A stretch of 64,000 nucleotides of DNA from assembly GCA_022565395.1 (NCBI GenBank), contig JAIUMV010000010.1, positions 89,535 through 153,534 on the forward strand, given 5' to 3'. Every line of letters begins with the position of its first letter. The first letter of the stretch is position 1. The notes below the pieces were generated by a model that was not told where the DNA came from, did not search any database, and saw only the letters and a list, made by a program, of their open reading frames with translations. Of the stretch, positions 7,272 through 14,873 are shown in pieces. Both the position numbers and the translations under genes were made by a program. This DNA is from Marinobacter sp. GTDB taxonomy: Bacteria; Pseudomonadota; Gammaproteobacteria; Pseudomonadales; Oleiphilaceae.

Positions 7272-9884
7272 ATGGCGCGTATTCGTAATGCGTTCGCATT
7301 TGCCGTTGCTGCAAGCCTTGTTGCTTGCGGCGGTTCAGAGAGCTCACCAACAACACCTGCAACAGTCACACCACCTATCGGCGATGTCGCATCAGAAACA
7401 GAGGGTGCGGCCGAGATTCCAGGCACCGGTGAAATCCGCGTCCTGTCAAATCGGCCGGACCTGATCAGCGGTGGCGATGCGTTGGTGGATATCCTTTCCC
7501 CCTACCTTCAGGGTGCGAAGATCACCCTGAATAACCGCGACATTTCATCCAGCTTCGAGGCGCTCGCGCCGAATCAGCTACGGGGACTTGTTGAGGGCAT
7601 GACACTCGGTGAGAACGAACTCAGAGTCGTGCTGCGAGGCGGCGGCGTGTTACGGCAGACCATTGTCAATCACCCCAAGGGCGGCCCCCTGTTTTCAGGC
7701 CCCCAGGTTCAGCCTTGGTCCTGCAACAACGCCGCGCTGGACGAGCAGTGCAATCAAGCGCCTTCTTTCAGCTATAAATACGTGCCTGCCAACACGCTCT
7801 CGCGCCTGTTCACGGAGTTCGATCCCAGCGATCCGGGCTTGCCTGACGCTTTCCTGCCTTACGACCCCGAGAATCCGCCTGCTGACGGTGAGATAGCAGA
7901 GGTCACTACTGATGAGGGCGTAACCCTGCCGTTTATCGTGCGCGTTGAGATCGGTGTACTAAACCGCGACCGCTACCAGATCATGTCCCTCTTTCAACCC
8001 GGAAAGTCATGGACCGCCCTTGAGCCCCAGCACCAATGGAATGGCAAGGTCCTGATACATCACGGCGGTAATGTAGGTGTCAGTTACGGTATGGGCAGCC
8101 CGCCCAATGGCGACATATCCGGCGCTACCAACGGCAATGAACTGCTGCTCGGCGACAGCATCTCCGTCGCCCTGAGCCGGGGTTTCGTGACACTCTCAAC
8201 CCGTCAGGCCAATCTCGGGCATAACGTCAACCTTGTTACTGCGGCGGAATCCCTGGTGATGGCCAAGGAGCACATCATCGAACGGTACGGTCCGATCCGC
8301 TACACCATCGGCACCGGGTGCTCTGGCGGAGCGATCGCACAGCAACATATCGCCAATGCCTACCCCGGTATCTACCAAGGGCTGATCGTTCAGTGCGCCT
8401 ACCCGGATGTGTGGACGACGGCCACGCAGTTCGCAGACTACAACCTTATCAGCAACTATCTCGGCCTGCAGATGCCAGATAGCCCGGCAGGCCTGTTCTC
8501 CTTTCTCGGTGCTTTGCTAACCAACCCGATCCTGCCAACTCAGTGGCCGTTTATCTACGGCCACCTGCCCATCAACCCTGTAGTTTCAGATATGGCGTTC
8601 TTCCCTGCCGCAGCCCCCGACCAAACCAGCTGTCGCGGACTGCGTAACGACGTCGCAGTCTATCACCCAGACCATCAGCCGGACGGCCTCCGTTGTGGCC
8701 TGATTGACTACATGATCAACCAGTTCGGAGAGCGTCCACCGGAAGTCTGGTCCGAGAACGAGCAACTATTGGGACGAGGTTTCGCCGGCATCCCCCTGGA
8801 TAATGTAGGTGTACAGTACGGCCTCAAGGCATTGCAAAACGGCCTGATTACCGGCCAGCAATTCCTGGATCTGAACCGTAAAATAGGCGGTTTCAATGTT
8901 GATATCCGGTATCAGGACGCACGTACCGCTGGCGATCTGCAGGCCATTGAAAATGCCTACCGTACCGGTGCCATCAATACCGCCGAGAACTTTGCGGGCA
9001 TCCCGATCATTGACTTGCGGGGGCCAGACCCCGGCTTTGCCCATGATGCCTTCCATTCCTGGCAAAAGCGGGCCCGCCTTGAGTCAGTTCAGGGGCATGC
9101 CCTCAATCACGTGATCTGGTTCGGCCCCTTCCCTATTGCCGGCGACACAGTCTTCGCCACCGAAGCGCTTCTCACCATGGATCAGTGGCTGGCAGGTATC
9201 GAAGCGGACGAGCGTCAGGACCGTCTCCCGGAGAAGGTCATCCGTAACCGACCCGCGTTCGCCCGTGACCGCTGCCTGTCCCTGTCAGGCGCGACAGCTG
9301 AGTGGGGCGTAATACTACCAATGACCGGCGGACTCCTGTATCCGGAGCCGGTGGTGCCTGGCCTGGAGTACCTGCTTGCACCTCGGCTGCCTGCTGTGGT
9401 CGGTGAGATCCTTGACGTTGCAACGGGGCAGATCTGCGGCCTGGACCTGGGCGCACTAGGGCTGCCAAGGCAGCTGGCGGATCTGCTTTCCCCGCTTACC
9501 GCCCCCATCGTAAAGGTGCAGGAAGCTGTCGTTCAAACACGTTTCGGTACGCCCAGAACCGTAGCCGGTGACGATATCCGAACCCTCAACAACAAGTGTC
9601 AGCTCAAGCCGGTTGACCCTAAAGACTACCCCGTCAACCTGCTGCAGGGCATTCTCAACAGTGAGAACTTTGCCCAGAAAGTCGCAGAGATATTCCCGGA
9701 TGGTGTCTGTGACTACGATAAGGCACCCGTTCGCCAGGCACCCACAGTAACTTGGATGCACTATGGCGACGCCAACCAAGTCGTAACAGGCGGCACCCCT
9801 CTACCAATAAATGACCAGCGGGTGCACGGTTGGGCTTCGCCTGCCTTTGAAGTGGACCTGAGCAGCAACCTGCCGCAACACTGA
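7272..9884 (+). CDS. DUF6351 family lipoprotein, putative tannase/hydrolase-like enzyme
   Basis: An 870-residue exported protein. Residues 1-19 form a lipoprotein signal with lipobox LVAC (Cys19). The mature start contains IRVLSNRPDLISGGDALVDI, which I associate with DUF6351. A GTGCSGGAIAQQH motif places a candidate nucleophile serine at residue 351, similar to the GCSxGG elbow of tannase and feruloyl esterases, and a conserved HNHVIWF-type segment (ALNHVIWFG) occurs further on. This suggests a surface-attached esterase of alpha/beta-hydrolase type acting on an ester or oligomer, but no substrate is established. AGAGG precedes the ATG. A CRP-type site lies upstream and a 12-bp hairpin follows the stop. 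Confidence 0.8.
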   Translation: MARIRNAFAFAVAASLVACGGSESSPTTPATVTPPIGDVASETEGAAEIPGTGEIRVLSNRPDLISGGDALVDILSPYLQGAKITLNNRDISSSFEALAPNQLRGLVEGMTLGENELRVVLRGGGVLRQTIVNHPKGGPLFSGPQVQPWSCNNAALDEQCNQAPSFSYKYVPANTLSRLFTEFDPSDPGLPDAFLPYDPENPPADGEIAEVTTDEGVTLPFIVRVEIGVLNRDRYQIMSLFQPGKSWTALEPQHQWNGKVLIHHGGNVGVSYGMGSPPNGDISGATNGNELLLGDSISVALSRGFVTLSTRQANLGHNVNLVTAAESLVMAKEHIIERYGPIRYTIGTGCSGGAIAQQHIANAYPGIYQGLIVQCAYPDVWTTATQFADYNLISNYLGLQMPDSPAGLFSFLGALLTNPILPTQWPFIYGHLPINPVVSDMAFFPAAAPDQTSCRGLRNDVAVYHPDHQPDGLRCGLIDYMINQFGERPPEVWSENEQLLGRGFAGIPLDNVGVQYGLKALQNGLITGQQFLDLNRKIGGFNVDIRYQDARTAGDLQAIENAYRTGAINTAENFAGIPIIDLRGPDPGFAHDAFHSWQKRARLESVQGHALNHVIWFGPFPIAGDTVFATEALLTMDQWLAGIEADERQDRLPEKVIRNRPAFARDRCLSLSGATAEWGVILPMTGGLLYPEPVVPGLEYLLAPRLPAVVGEILDVATGQICGLDLGALGLPRQLADLLSPLTAPIVKVQEAVVQTRFGTPRTVAGDDIRTLNNKCQLKPVDPKDYPVNLLQGILNSENFAQKVAEIFPDGVCDYDKAPVRQAPTVTWMHYGDANQVVTGGTPLPINDQRVHGWASPAFEVDLSSNLPQH

Positions 9885-9893
9885 CTCTGTATA

Positions 9894-9924
9894 AGGTTGC
9901 CGCTGAAAGCATCAGCGGCAACCT
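9894..9924. terminator. perfect 12-bp hairpin after the DUF6351 gene
   Basis: Bases 9894-9905 (AGGTTGCCGCTG) are the exact reverse complement of 9913-9924, with a seven-base loop. It begins ten bases after the stop codon. No T-run follows, so it is either a non-classical terminator or a transcript-end stabilising hairpin. Confidence 0.55.
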
Positions 9925-9942
9925 GGCTCCAAACCCTTTAAA

Positions 9943-9996
9943 TCCTCTAAATCCTCTAAATCCTCTAAATCCTCTAAATCCTCTAAATCCTCTAAA
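9943..9996 (+). repeat. 9-bp tandem repeat, six perfect copies of TCCTCTAAA
   Basis: Six identical head-to-tail copies of TCCTCTAAA occupy 54 bases, preceded by a degenerate copy CCCTTTAAA at 9934-9942. The array sits in the gap between the lipoprotein gene and the next gene, directly after the hairpin. The unit length is a multiple of three but no coding frame uses it. Such arrays can change copy number by slippage. Confidence 0.95.
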
Positions 9997-10128
9997 CCAT
10001 GAAAAACCCAGCGCTTAGTGAACAATATTCACTTGGCGCTTATCGTCAAAAATGGGGCGTGTATTGTCAATCCGAAGACCCCATTGTTAGGCACGATAGG
10101 CTATACGCCAACAACAAGAGGCCGCACC

Positions 10129-10779
10129 ATGATCGGATTTCCCATTGCCCTGCTGTTTGCCAACGGGTTTGAGTGGTACGCCCACAAGTACATCCTGCAT
10201 GGCACACCGCGGCCTGGCCAGCCACGCTACAGTCCTGTGCCCAAGTCCATGAAAAGCCACTGGGAGCATCACAAGATCGTGCGCACCACAGACTATCAGG
10301 ATCATGGTTATGAGGAAGGTCTGAGCAACTGGCGCACCCGCAATGAGGTGGGCTCACTGCTGGCGCTCACAGCGGCTACCTCCCTGCTGCTCCCGGTAGC
10401 CCCTTTCTTTACCCTTGGCACTTACTACGCCGCCGGGCGTTACTATTACGTGCACCGCAAGTCACACCTGGACCCAGAATGGGGCAAGAAAGCCATACCC
10501 TGGCATTTTGATCATCATATGAACACCAATCAGGATGCCAACTGGTGTGTAACCCGCCCCTGGTTTGACTACATCATGGGAACGCGGGTGATCTCCAGCT
10601 CCGACCTGGCCGAGTCCAACCCGCTGGGTGTCCGCATGCCAAAAGTCATCGAAAAACCTTTCAACAAAGCCTGCCGGGCCCTGTTCCCGAAAGCCTTTGC
10701 GCGGCTGGATGAACGACAGCAAGAAGAAGCAAGCAAACGCAGGAAAGTGCAAGCCCCTAAAATGAAACAGGCCGCCTGA
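10129..10779 (+). CDS. fatty acid hydroxylase/sterol desaturase superfamily membrane protein
   Basis: A protein of about 216 residues from the ATG at 10129, which is preceded by AAGAGG; an in-frame start 37 codons upstream would add sequence of no recognisable kind. Histidine boxes of the non-haem di-iron hydroxylase superfamily are visible: HKYILH (H19, H24), HWEHH (H44-H48), YVHRKSH and WHFDHH, interspersed with hydrophobic stretches (GSLLALTAATSLLLPVAPFF). The C-terminal 50 residues are lysine/arginine-rich and end in KRRKVQAPKMKQAA. Such enzymes hydroxylate or desaturate lipids in the inner membrane using molecular oxygen. The specific substrate is unknown; it has no functional neighbours. 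Confidence 0.75.
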   Translation: MIGFPIALLFANGFEWYAHKYILHGTPRPGQPRYSPVPKSMKSHWEHHKIVRTTDYQDHGYEEGLSNWRTRNEVGSLLALTAATSLLLPVAPFFTLGTYYAAGRYYYVHRKSHLDPEWGKKAIPWHFDHHMNTNQDANWCVTRPWFDYIMGTRVISSSDLAESNPLGVRMPKVIEKPFNKACRALFPKAFARLDERQQEEASKRRKVQAPKMKQAA

Positions 10780-10923
10780 TACCCTTTCAGGCGGAATCCA
10801 TGGGCGCCCTGCTCCGGCGCCCATAAACCTACCGGTACACCCCGCCAGGACAAGACCGAAGAACATACCGTGTCGTAAGCTATTGACGATATACTCTCAA
10901 TAAGTCAACGCTTGGAGCATGTT

Positions 10924-11442
10924 ATGCAAACGGACGACCCTACCCGAGGCATTAGCAAGACCTTTGCCTTTATTGCCTGGTTTCTGATCATTGGCGCCCT
11001 GTTTTATTACTTTCAGGGTTTGCTGGATAAGCGCCATAACCCGAACCAGCAGTTGCAAAGTCTCGTCACCTCACAAAGCATCGAAACCGTGCTGATCCGC
11101 AACCGGGCCGGTCACTATGTAGGCAATGCAGTAATCAACGGTCATTCCATTGAGTTTCTGCTGGACACTGGCGCCACCAGCGTGGCCGTCAGCGAAAGGG
11201 CCGCCCGGCGCCTGGAGATGCCACGCAGGGCACCAGTGCAGATCCGCACGGCAAACGGCATCGCCACCGGCTACCTCAGTACCATCGACACACTGCAACT
11301 TGGGGCTATTACACTCAATCAGGTACCCGCCACCATTGCCCCAGGACTGGAAGGGACCGACGTACTTTTAGGTATGAGCGCACTCAAGCAGTTGGATTTC
11401 CGCCAGCAAGGGAACGAACTGACATTGATTCAGGTGCGCTAA
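10924..11442 (+). CDS. membrane-anchored retropepsin-like aspartic protease (TIGR02281-like)
   Basis: A 172-residue protein with one N-terminal membrane anchor (about 14-30, TFAFIAWFLIIGALFYYF) and a periplasmic retropepsin-like domain. The catalytic triad motif DTGATS begins at D81 within IEFLLDTGATSVAVS, and the second half has the conserved hydrophobic LLGMSALKQLDF segment. Proteins of this clan-AA family are single-domain aspartic proteases that work as dimers. The ATG at 10924 with TTGGAG nine bases upstream is the start; an in-frame TTG at 10912 lies within that ribosome-binding site. The stop falls nine bases before the 3' end of tRNA-Leu on the other strand. Confidence 0.85.
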   Translation: MQTDDPTRGISKTFAFIAWFLIIGALFYYFQGLLDKRHNPNQQLQSLVTSQSIETVLIRNRAGHYVGNAVINGHSIEFLLDTGATSVAVSERAARRLEMPRRAPVQIRTANGIATGYLSTIDTLQLGAITLNQVPATIAPGLEGTDVLLGMSALKQLDFRQQGNELTLIQVR

Positions 11443-11450
11443 ACAGGGAA

Positions 11451-11537
11451 TGGTGCCTCGGGCCGGAATCGAACCGGCACGGCCTTACGGCCGAGAGATT
11501 TTAAGTCTCTTGTGTCTACCAATTTCACCACCGAGGC
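11451..11537 (-). tRNA. tRNA-Leu (anticodon TAA)
   Basis: The minus strand reads GCCTCGG at the 5' end, pairs with CCGAGGC at the acceptor 3' side, and ends with an encoded ACCA. The anticodon loop CTTAAAA gives anticodon TAA, a long variable arm (CGGCCGTAAGGCCG) identifies a class II tRNA, and GGTTCGATTCC forms the T-arm. Total length is 87 bases with CCA. Confidence 0.97.
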
Positions 11538-11561
11538 GGAGGCGGGTCTTCAGGGTTGTGC

Positions 11562-11590
11562 ATTCTATAAGGCCCTGCCGGTGAACGCAA
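11562..11590 (-). promoter_or_regulatory. sigma-70 promoter of tRNA-Leu
   Basis: On the minus strand TTGCGT (11590-11585) and TAGAAT (11567-11562) are separated by 17 bases. This predicts a transcript start near 11555, about 18 bases before the mature tRNA 5' end. Confidence 0.75.
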
Positions 11591-11602
11591 TTCCGCCCAG
11601 GG

Positions 11603-12226
11603 CTATTTCAGGGGTACCGCCTCGCCGTAGTACATGTAGCCGGCAATTTTCGGCGTGTTGCGGATATAAAGCTGCTCCACTTCCCTTACCTCAAACCCCA
11701 TTGCTGTGAGCATATCCAGGGTATTCCGGTTGAGATGACAGCCGCCAGCAAAGGTTTTCCAGACCGGCGTGATGCGGTCCTGCCATTTACTGACACCGTG
11801 ATCCGGCGCGCGGCCATGCTCGCAGAATAGCAATAGCCCCCCAGGCTTCAGCACCCGGTGCATTTGCTGCAAAGCTGCCTGCCAGTCCGGTATGGTACAC
11901 AAGGTGTAGGTGATCAGTACCGTGTCCACGCTGTTGTCATCCAGGGGGATCTGCTCGCCCGGCAGATCCAGCCAGCGTACCTCCACCGGCGACTTCTGCA
12001 GGTTGCTGCGCGCCTTTTCCCGCATACCCTGTGACGGCTCCAGCCCCCAGACAAAGTCAACCTGCTCTGGGCGGTAATAGGGCAAATTAACCCCTGACCC
12101 CATACCGATCTCCAACACCACACCCCGAGCCCGTGGTACGATCTGCTGTCGTAGCTTCATTATGGGACCGATGGTGCAGGCCTTGTTGATCAGGTGAGGA
12201 AGAACTTTCTCATCGTAGAAGCGCAT
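11603..12226 (-). CDS. class I SAM-dependent methyltransferase (UbiE/Ubie-like small family)
   Basis: A 207-residue cytoplasmic protein. SAM motif I appears as VLEIGMGSGVNLPYY (about 37-51), the acidic end of strand 2 as WGLEPS, and post motifs as DTVLITYTLCTIPD and LKPGGLLLFCEHG. The pattern YTLCTIPDWQAALQQMHRVLKPGG is typical of the phosphatidylethanolamine N-methyltransferase-like/AsuE group of small methyltransferases. The substrate is not known. It is transcribed divergently from the quinol-oxidase operon across a 197-base gap. Confidence 0.82.
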   Translation of the reverse strand: MRFYDEKVLPHLINKACTIGPIMKLRQQIVPRARGVVLEIGMGSGVNLPYYRPEQVDFVWGLEPSQGMREKARSNLQKSPVEVRWLDLPGEQIPLDDNSVDTVLITYTLCTIPDWQAALQQMHRVLKPGGLLLFCEHGRAPDHGVSKWQDRITPVWKTFAGGCHLNRNTLDMLTAMGFEVREVEQLYIRNTPKIAGYMYYGEAVPLK

Positions 12227-12423
12227 GAATATCCACCTTATTACTTTTTGATCTAAGCATATTCCGCTTTCTATTGACGGAACTCAAGAAGGGCGTAATA
12301 TGTCTACCCGTTACCGTCAGTAACACTTGAAAGCGCATGATTGCTTTCGCCATGATTCGATAGTAACACCATCGGCAACAGGAACATGCCTCGGTTTTTT
12401 CCGTTGAGCTCTGGAGGCCCGCT

Positions 12424-13869
12424 GTGGAACTGGATCCTATCCTTTTATCACGCATTCAATTTGCATTTGTCGTGTCCTTTCATGCCATATTCCCGGTGTT
12501 TACCATCGGTCTGGCATCCTTCATTGCCCTGCTTGAAGGGCTTTCATTCAAAACCGGGGACCCGATCTGGGAGCGGCTGTCAAAATTCTGGATCAAGGTC
12601 TTTGCCGTTGTTTTCGGCATGGGTGTGGTGTCCGGGATTGTCATGGCATTCCAGTTCGGTACCAACTGGAGCAACTTCTCTCAGGCAACGGCCAATTTCC
12701 TGGGGCCGGTACTGAGTTATGAGGTCATAACCGCCTTTTTCCTGGAGGCTGCCTTCCTGGGCGTACTGCTGTTTGGCCGCGACAAGGTCCCCAAAGGGGT
12801 TCACCTGTTCGCCGCCTGTATGGTGGCACTCGGCACCTTTATCTCGTCTTTCTGGATACTGTCGGCCAACAGCTGGATGCAAACCCCCGCCGGCATCGAG
12901 TTCGTCAATGGCGTGGTGTATGTAACCTCCTGGTCAGAAGCCATCTTTAACCCTTCGTTCTACTATCGCTTTGCCCATATGGCATTAGCTTCCTTCCTGA
13001 CCGGCGGTTTTGTGGTTGCGGGGGTCAGCGCCTGGTACCTGTTACGCGGCCGTGAAGTGGAAGCGAACCGCAAAGCGCTGTCCATGTGCCTGTGGATGCT
13101 GATGGTCGCCGCACCGCTGCAACTGTTTGTTGGCGACCTGCACGGCCTTAACACCATGGAACATCAGCCGGCCAAAGTGGCAGCCATGGAGGGTAACTGG
13201 GAGACCAGCACCGGCGTGCCGCTGCTGCTATTTGCTCTGCCAGACCAGGCCAACCAGACCAACCGCTTTGAAATTGGTATTCCAAAACTGGCCAGCCTGA
13301 TTCTCACGCACGAGTGGGACGGCGAGGTACCCGGCCTGGATGTTGTGCCGGTTGATGAGCAGCCGCCGGTAGCCTGGGTGTTCTGGTCCTTCCGCGTGAT
13401 GGTCGGGCTGGGCATGCTGATGATTTTCTTTGCCCTGGCTGGACTGGTGTTACGCAAGGGCGGTAAGTACGCCCGGTCTCGCTGGTTCCTGCAGGGGCTG
13501 CGATTCATGAGCATTACGCCCTTTATCGCGGTGCTGGCAGGCTGGTTTGTCACTGAGATCGGTCGCTCCCCCTGGCTGCTTTATGGGTTGATTGACTATC
13601 AGGCAGGCATTACCCCCTCCCTGACCGGTGGTATGGCCCTGTTTACCCTGATTGGTTACGTTCTGGTTTACGCGCTGGTATTCACCGCCGGTGTTTACTA
13701 TCTGATGCGGCTCCTTTATGCCGGTCTTGAGAGCGAAGAAAGTGACCATCCGGACGATGCCCACGACCGGGCCAAGCGCCCCTTCTCCGCGGCCCACGTT
13801 CCCTTTGAAGTGGACCCGAAAGAAGTCGAGCGCCTGTCCCGTATCTCCCCCCTTGATGGAGGCCGCTAA
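12424..13869 (+). CDS. cioA: cytochrome bd-type quinol oxidase subunit I (CIO-like, short Q-loop)
   Basis: A 481-residue polytopic membrane protein of the CydA family. The N-terminus RIQFAFVVSFHAIFP contains H20, which corresponds to the haem b595/d ligand region of CydA, and GRE/LSANSWMQTPAG is the conserved segment after helix 3. At 481 residues it lacks the insertion in the Q-loop found in E. coli CydA (about 520 residues), which groups it with the cyanide-insensitive oxidases (CioA). The enzyme oxidises quinol and reduces oxygen without pumping protons. It starts with GTG behind GGAGG and is followed two bases later by subunit II. Confidence 0.92.
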   Translation: MELDPILLSRIQFAFVVSFHAIFPVFTIGLASFIALLEGLSFKTGDPIWERLSKFWIKVFAVVFGMGVVSGIVMAFQFGTNWSNFSQATANFLGPVLSYEVITAFFLEAAFLGVLLFGRDKVPKGVHLFAACMVALGTFISSFWILSANSWMQTPAGIEFVNGVVYVTSWSEAIFNPSFYYRFAHMALASFLTGGFVVAGVSAWYLLRGREVEANRKALSMCLWMLMVAAPLQLFVGDLHGLNTMEHQPAKVAAMEGNWETSTGVPLLLFALPDQANQTNRFEIGIPKLASLILTHEWDGEVPGLDVVPVDEQPPVAWVFWSFRVMVGLGMLMIFFALAGLVLRKGGKYARSRWFLQGLRFMSITPFIAVLAGWFVTEIGRSPWLLYGLIDYQAGITPSLTGGMALFTLIGYVLVYALVFTAGVYYLMRLLYAGLESEESDHPDDAHDRAKRPFSAAHVPFEVDPKEVERLSRISPLDGGR

Positions 13870-13871
13870 TC

Positions 13872-14873
13872 ATGGAACTGTTCGATCTTGCGTTGATTTG
13901 GGCTCTGATTATTGGTTTCGGGGTCATCATGTACGTGCTGATGGATGGCTTTGACCTGGGTGTCGGCATCCTGTTTCCCTTCGCGCCCAGTGAGGAAGCG
14001 CGGGATGTGATGATGAATTCCGTAGCCCCCGTATGGGATGGTAACGAGACCTGGCTGATCCTTGGCGGTGCCGGTCTGCTCGCGGCTTTTCCGTTGGTAT
14101 ATACGGTATTCCTGCCGGCGCTCTACATTGGTGTCTTCCTGATGCTGGCGGGCTTGATTTTCCGCGGTGTGGCCTTTGAGTTTCGCTTTAAGGCCCGTAG
14201 CTCCCGCTATCTTTGGAACTGGGCTTTCGCCGGTGGCTCGCTGCTGGCAGCCTTTGCCCAGGGTGCCGTTGTTGGCGCCTATATTCAGGGTTTTAACGTG
14301 GAAAACGGCGTCTATGTGGGCGGCGCGCTGGACTGGCTGACACCCTTCAGCATTCTCACCGGGCTTGGTCTGGTGGCCGGCTATGCCCTGCTGGGCAGCA
14401 CCTGGCTGATCATGAAATCCGAGGGTTATATTCAGGAATGGGCCTATCGCATTACGCCACCGCTCCTTTTTTCGGTACTGACAGTCTTTGCCATGGTCAG
14501 CCTGTGGACACCATTTGTAGACATCACCGTGTTCGAGCGTTGGTTTGACAAGATCCACGTGATCTGGGTACTGCCTGTCCTAAGCCTGTTGTGCGCCTGG
14601 AAGATTTTCTCAGCCGTCAGCAAGCGCAAGGAAGGCATGCCCTTTGTCGCCACCATGGGCCTGTTCATTTTCACTTACCTGGGCCTTATCGCCAGTCGCT
14701 GGCCCTATGTGGTGCCGCCTAACTACACCCTGTGGGATGCCTCATCCGCCTATGGCTCTCAGCTGTTCCTGCTGCTGGGGCTGCTGTTTGTCATCCCGGT
14801 GGTGTTGATGTACACCGCGTGGACCTATTGGGTGTTCCGCGGCAAGGTCAAGGCCGGCGAGGGTTATCACTGA
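13872..14873 (+). CDS. cioB: cytochrome bd-type quinol oxidase subunit II
   Basis: A 333-residue membrane protein of the CydB family. The start region WALIIGFGVIMYVLMDGFDLGVGILFPF and the PVWDGNETWLILGGAGLLAAFP motif are characteristic, and eight or more hydrophobic segments follow. CydB forms the second half of the oxidase heterodimer and helps hold the haems. The gene follows cioA with a two-base spacer and its stop codon abuts the GTG start of cydD, so the order is A-B-D-C in one operon. Confidence 0.93.
   Translation: MELFDLALIWALIIGFGVIMYVLMDGFDLGVGILFPFAPSEEARDVMMNSVAPVWDGNETWLILGGAGLLAAFPLVYTVFLPALYIGVFLMLAGLIFRGVAFEFRFKARSSRYLWNWAFAGGSLLAAFAQGAVVGAYIQGFNVENGVYVGGALDWLTPFSILTGLGLVAGYALLGSTWLIMKSEGYIQEWAYRITPPLLFSVLTVFAMVSLWTPFVDITVFERWFDKIHVIWVLPVLSLLCAWKIFSAVSKRKEGMPFVATMGLFIFTYLGLIASRWPYVVPPNYTLWDASSAYGSQLFLLLGLLFVIPVVLMYTAWTYWVFRGKVKAGEGYH

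Noticed and set aside
9943..9996. Tandem repeat as a CRISPR array
   Set aside because: The unit is only 9 bases with no spacers between copies, and no cas genes are near.
10018..10128. 37-codon N-terminal extension of the hydroxylase-like protein
   Set aside because: No ribosome-binding site at the upstream start, and a better one (AAGAGG) precedes the internal ATG that begins the conserved part.
12227..12423. FNR/Anr box (TTGAT half-site near 12248) controlling cioAB
   Set aside because: Only one half-site matches; the expected ATCAA partner is missing at the right spacing.
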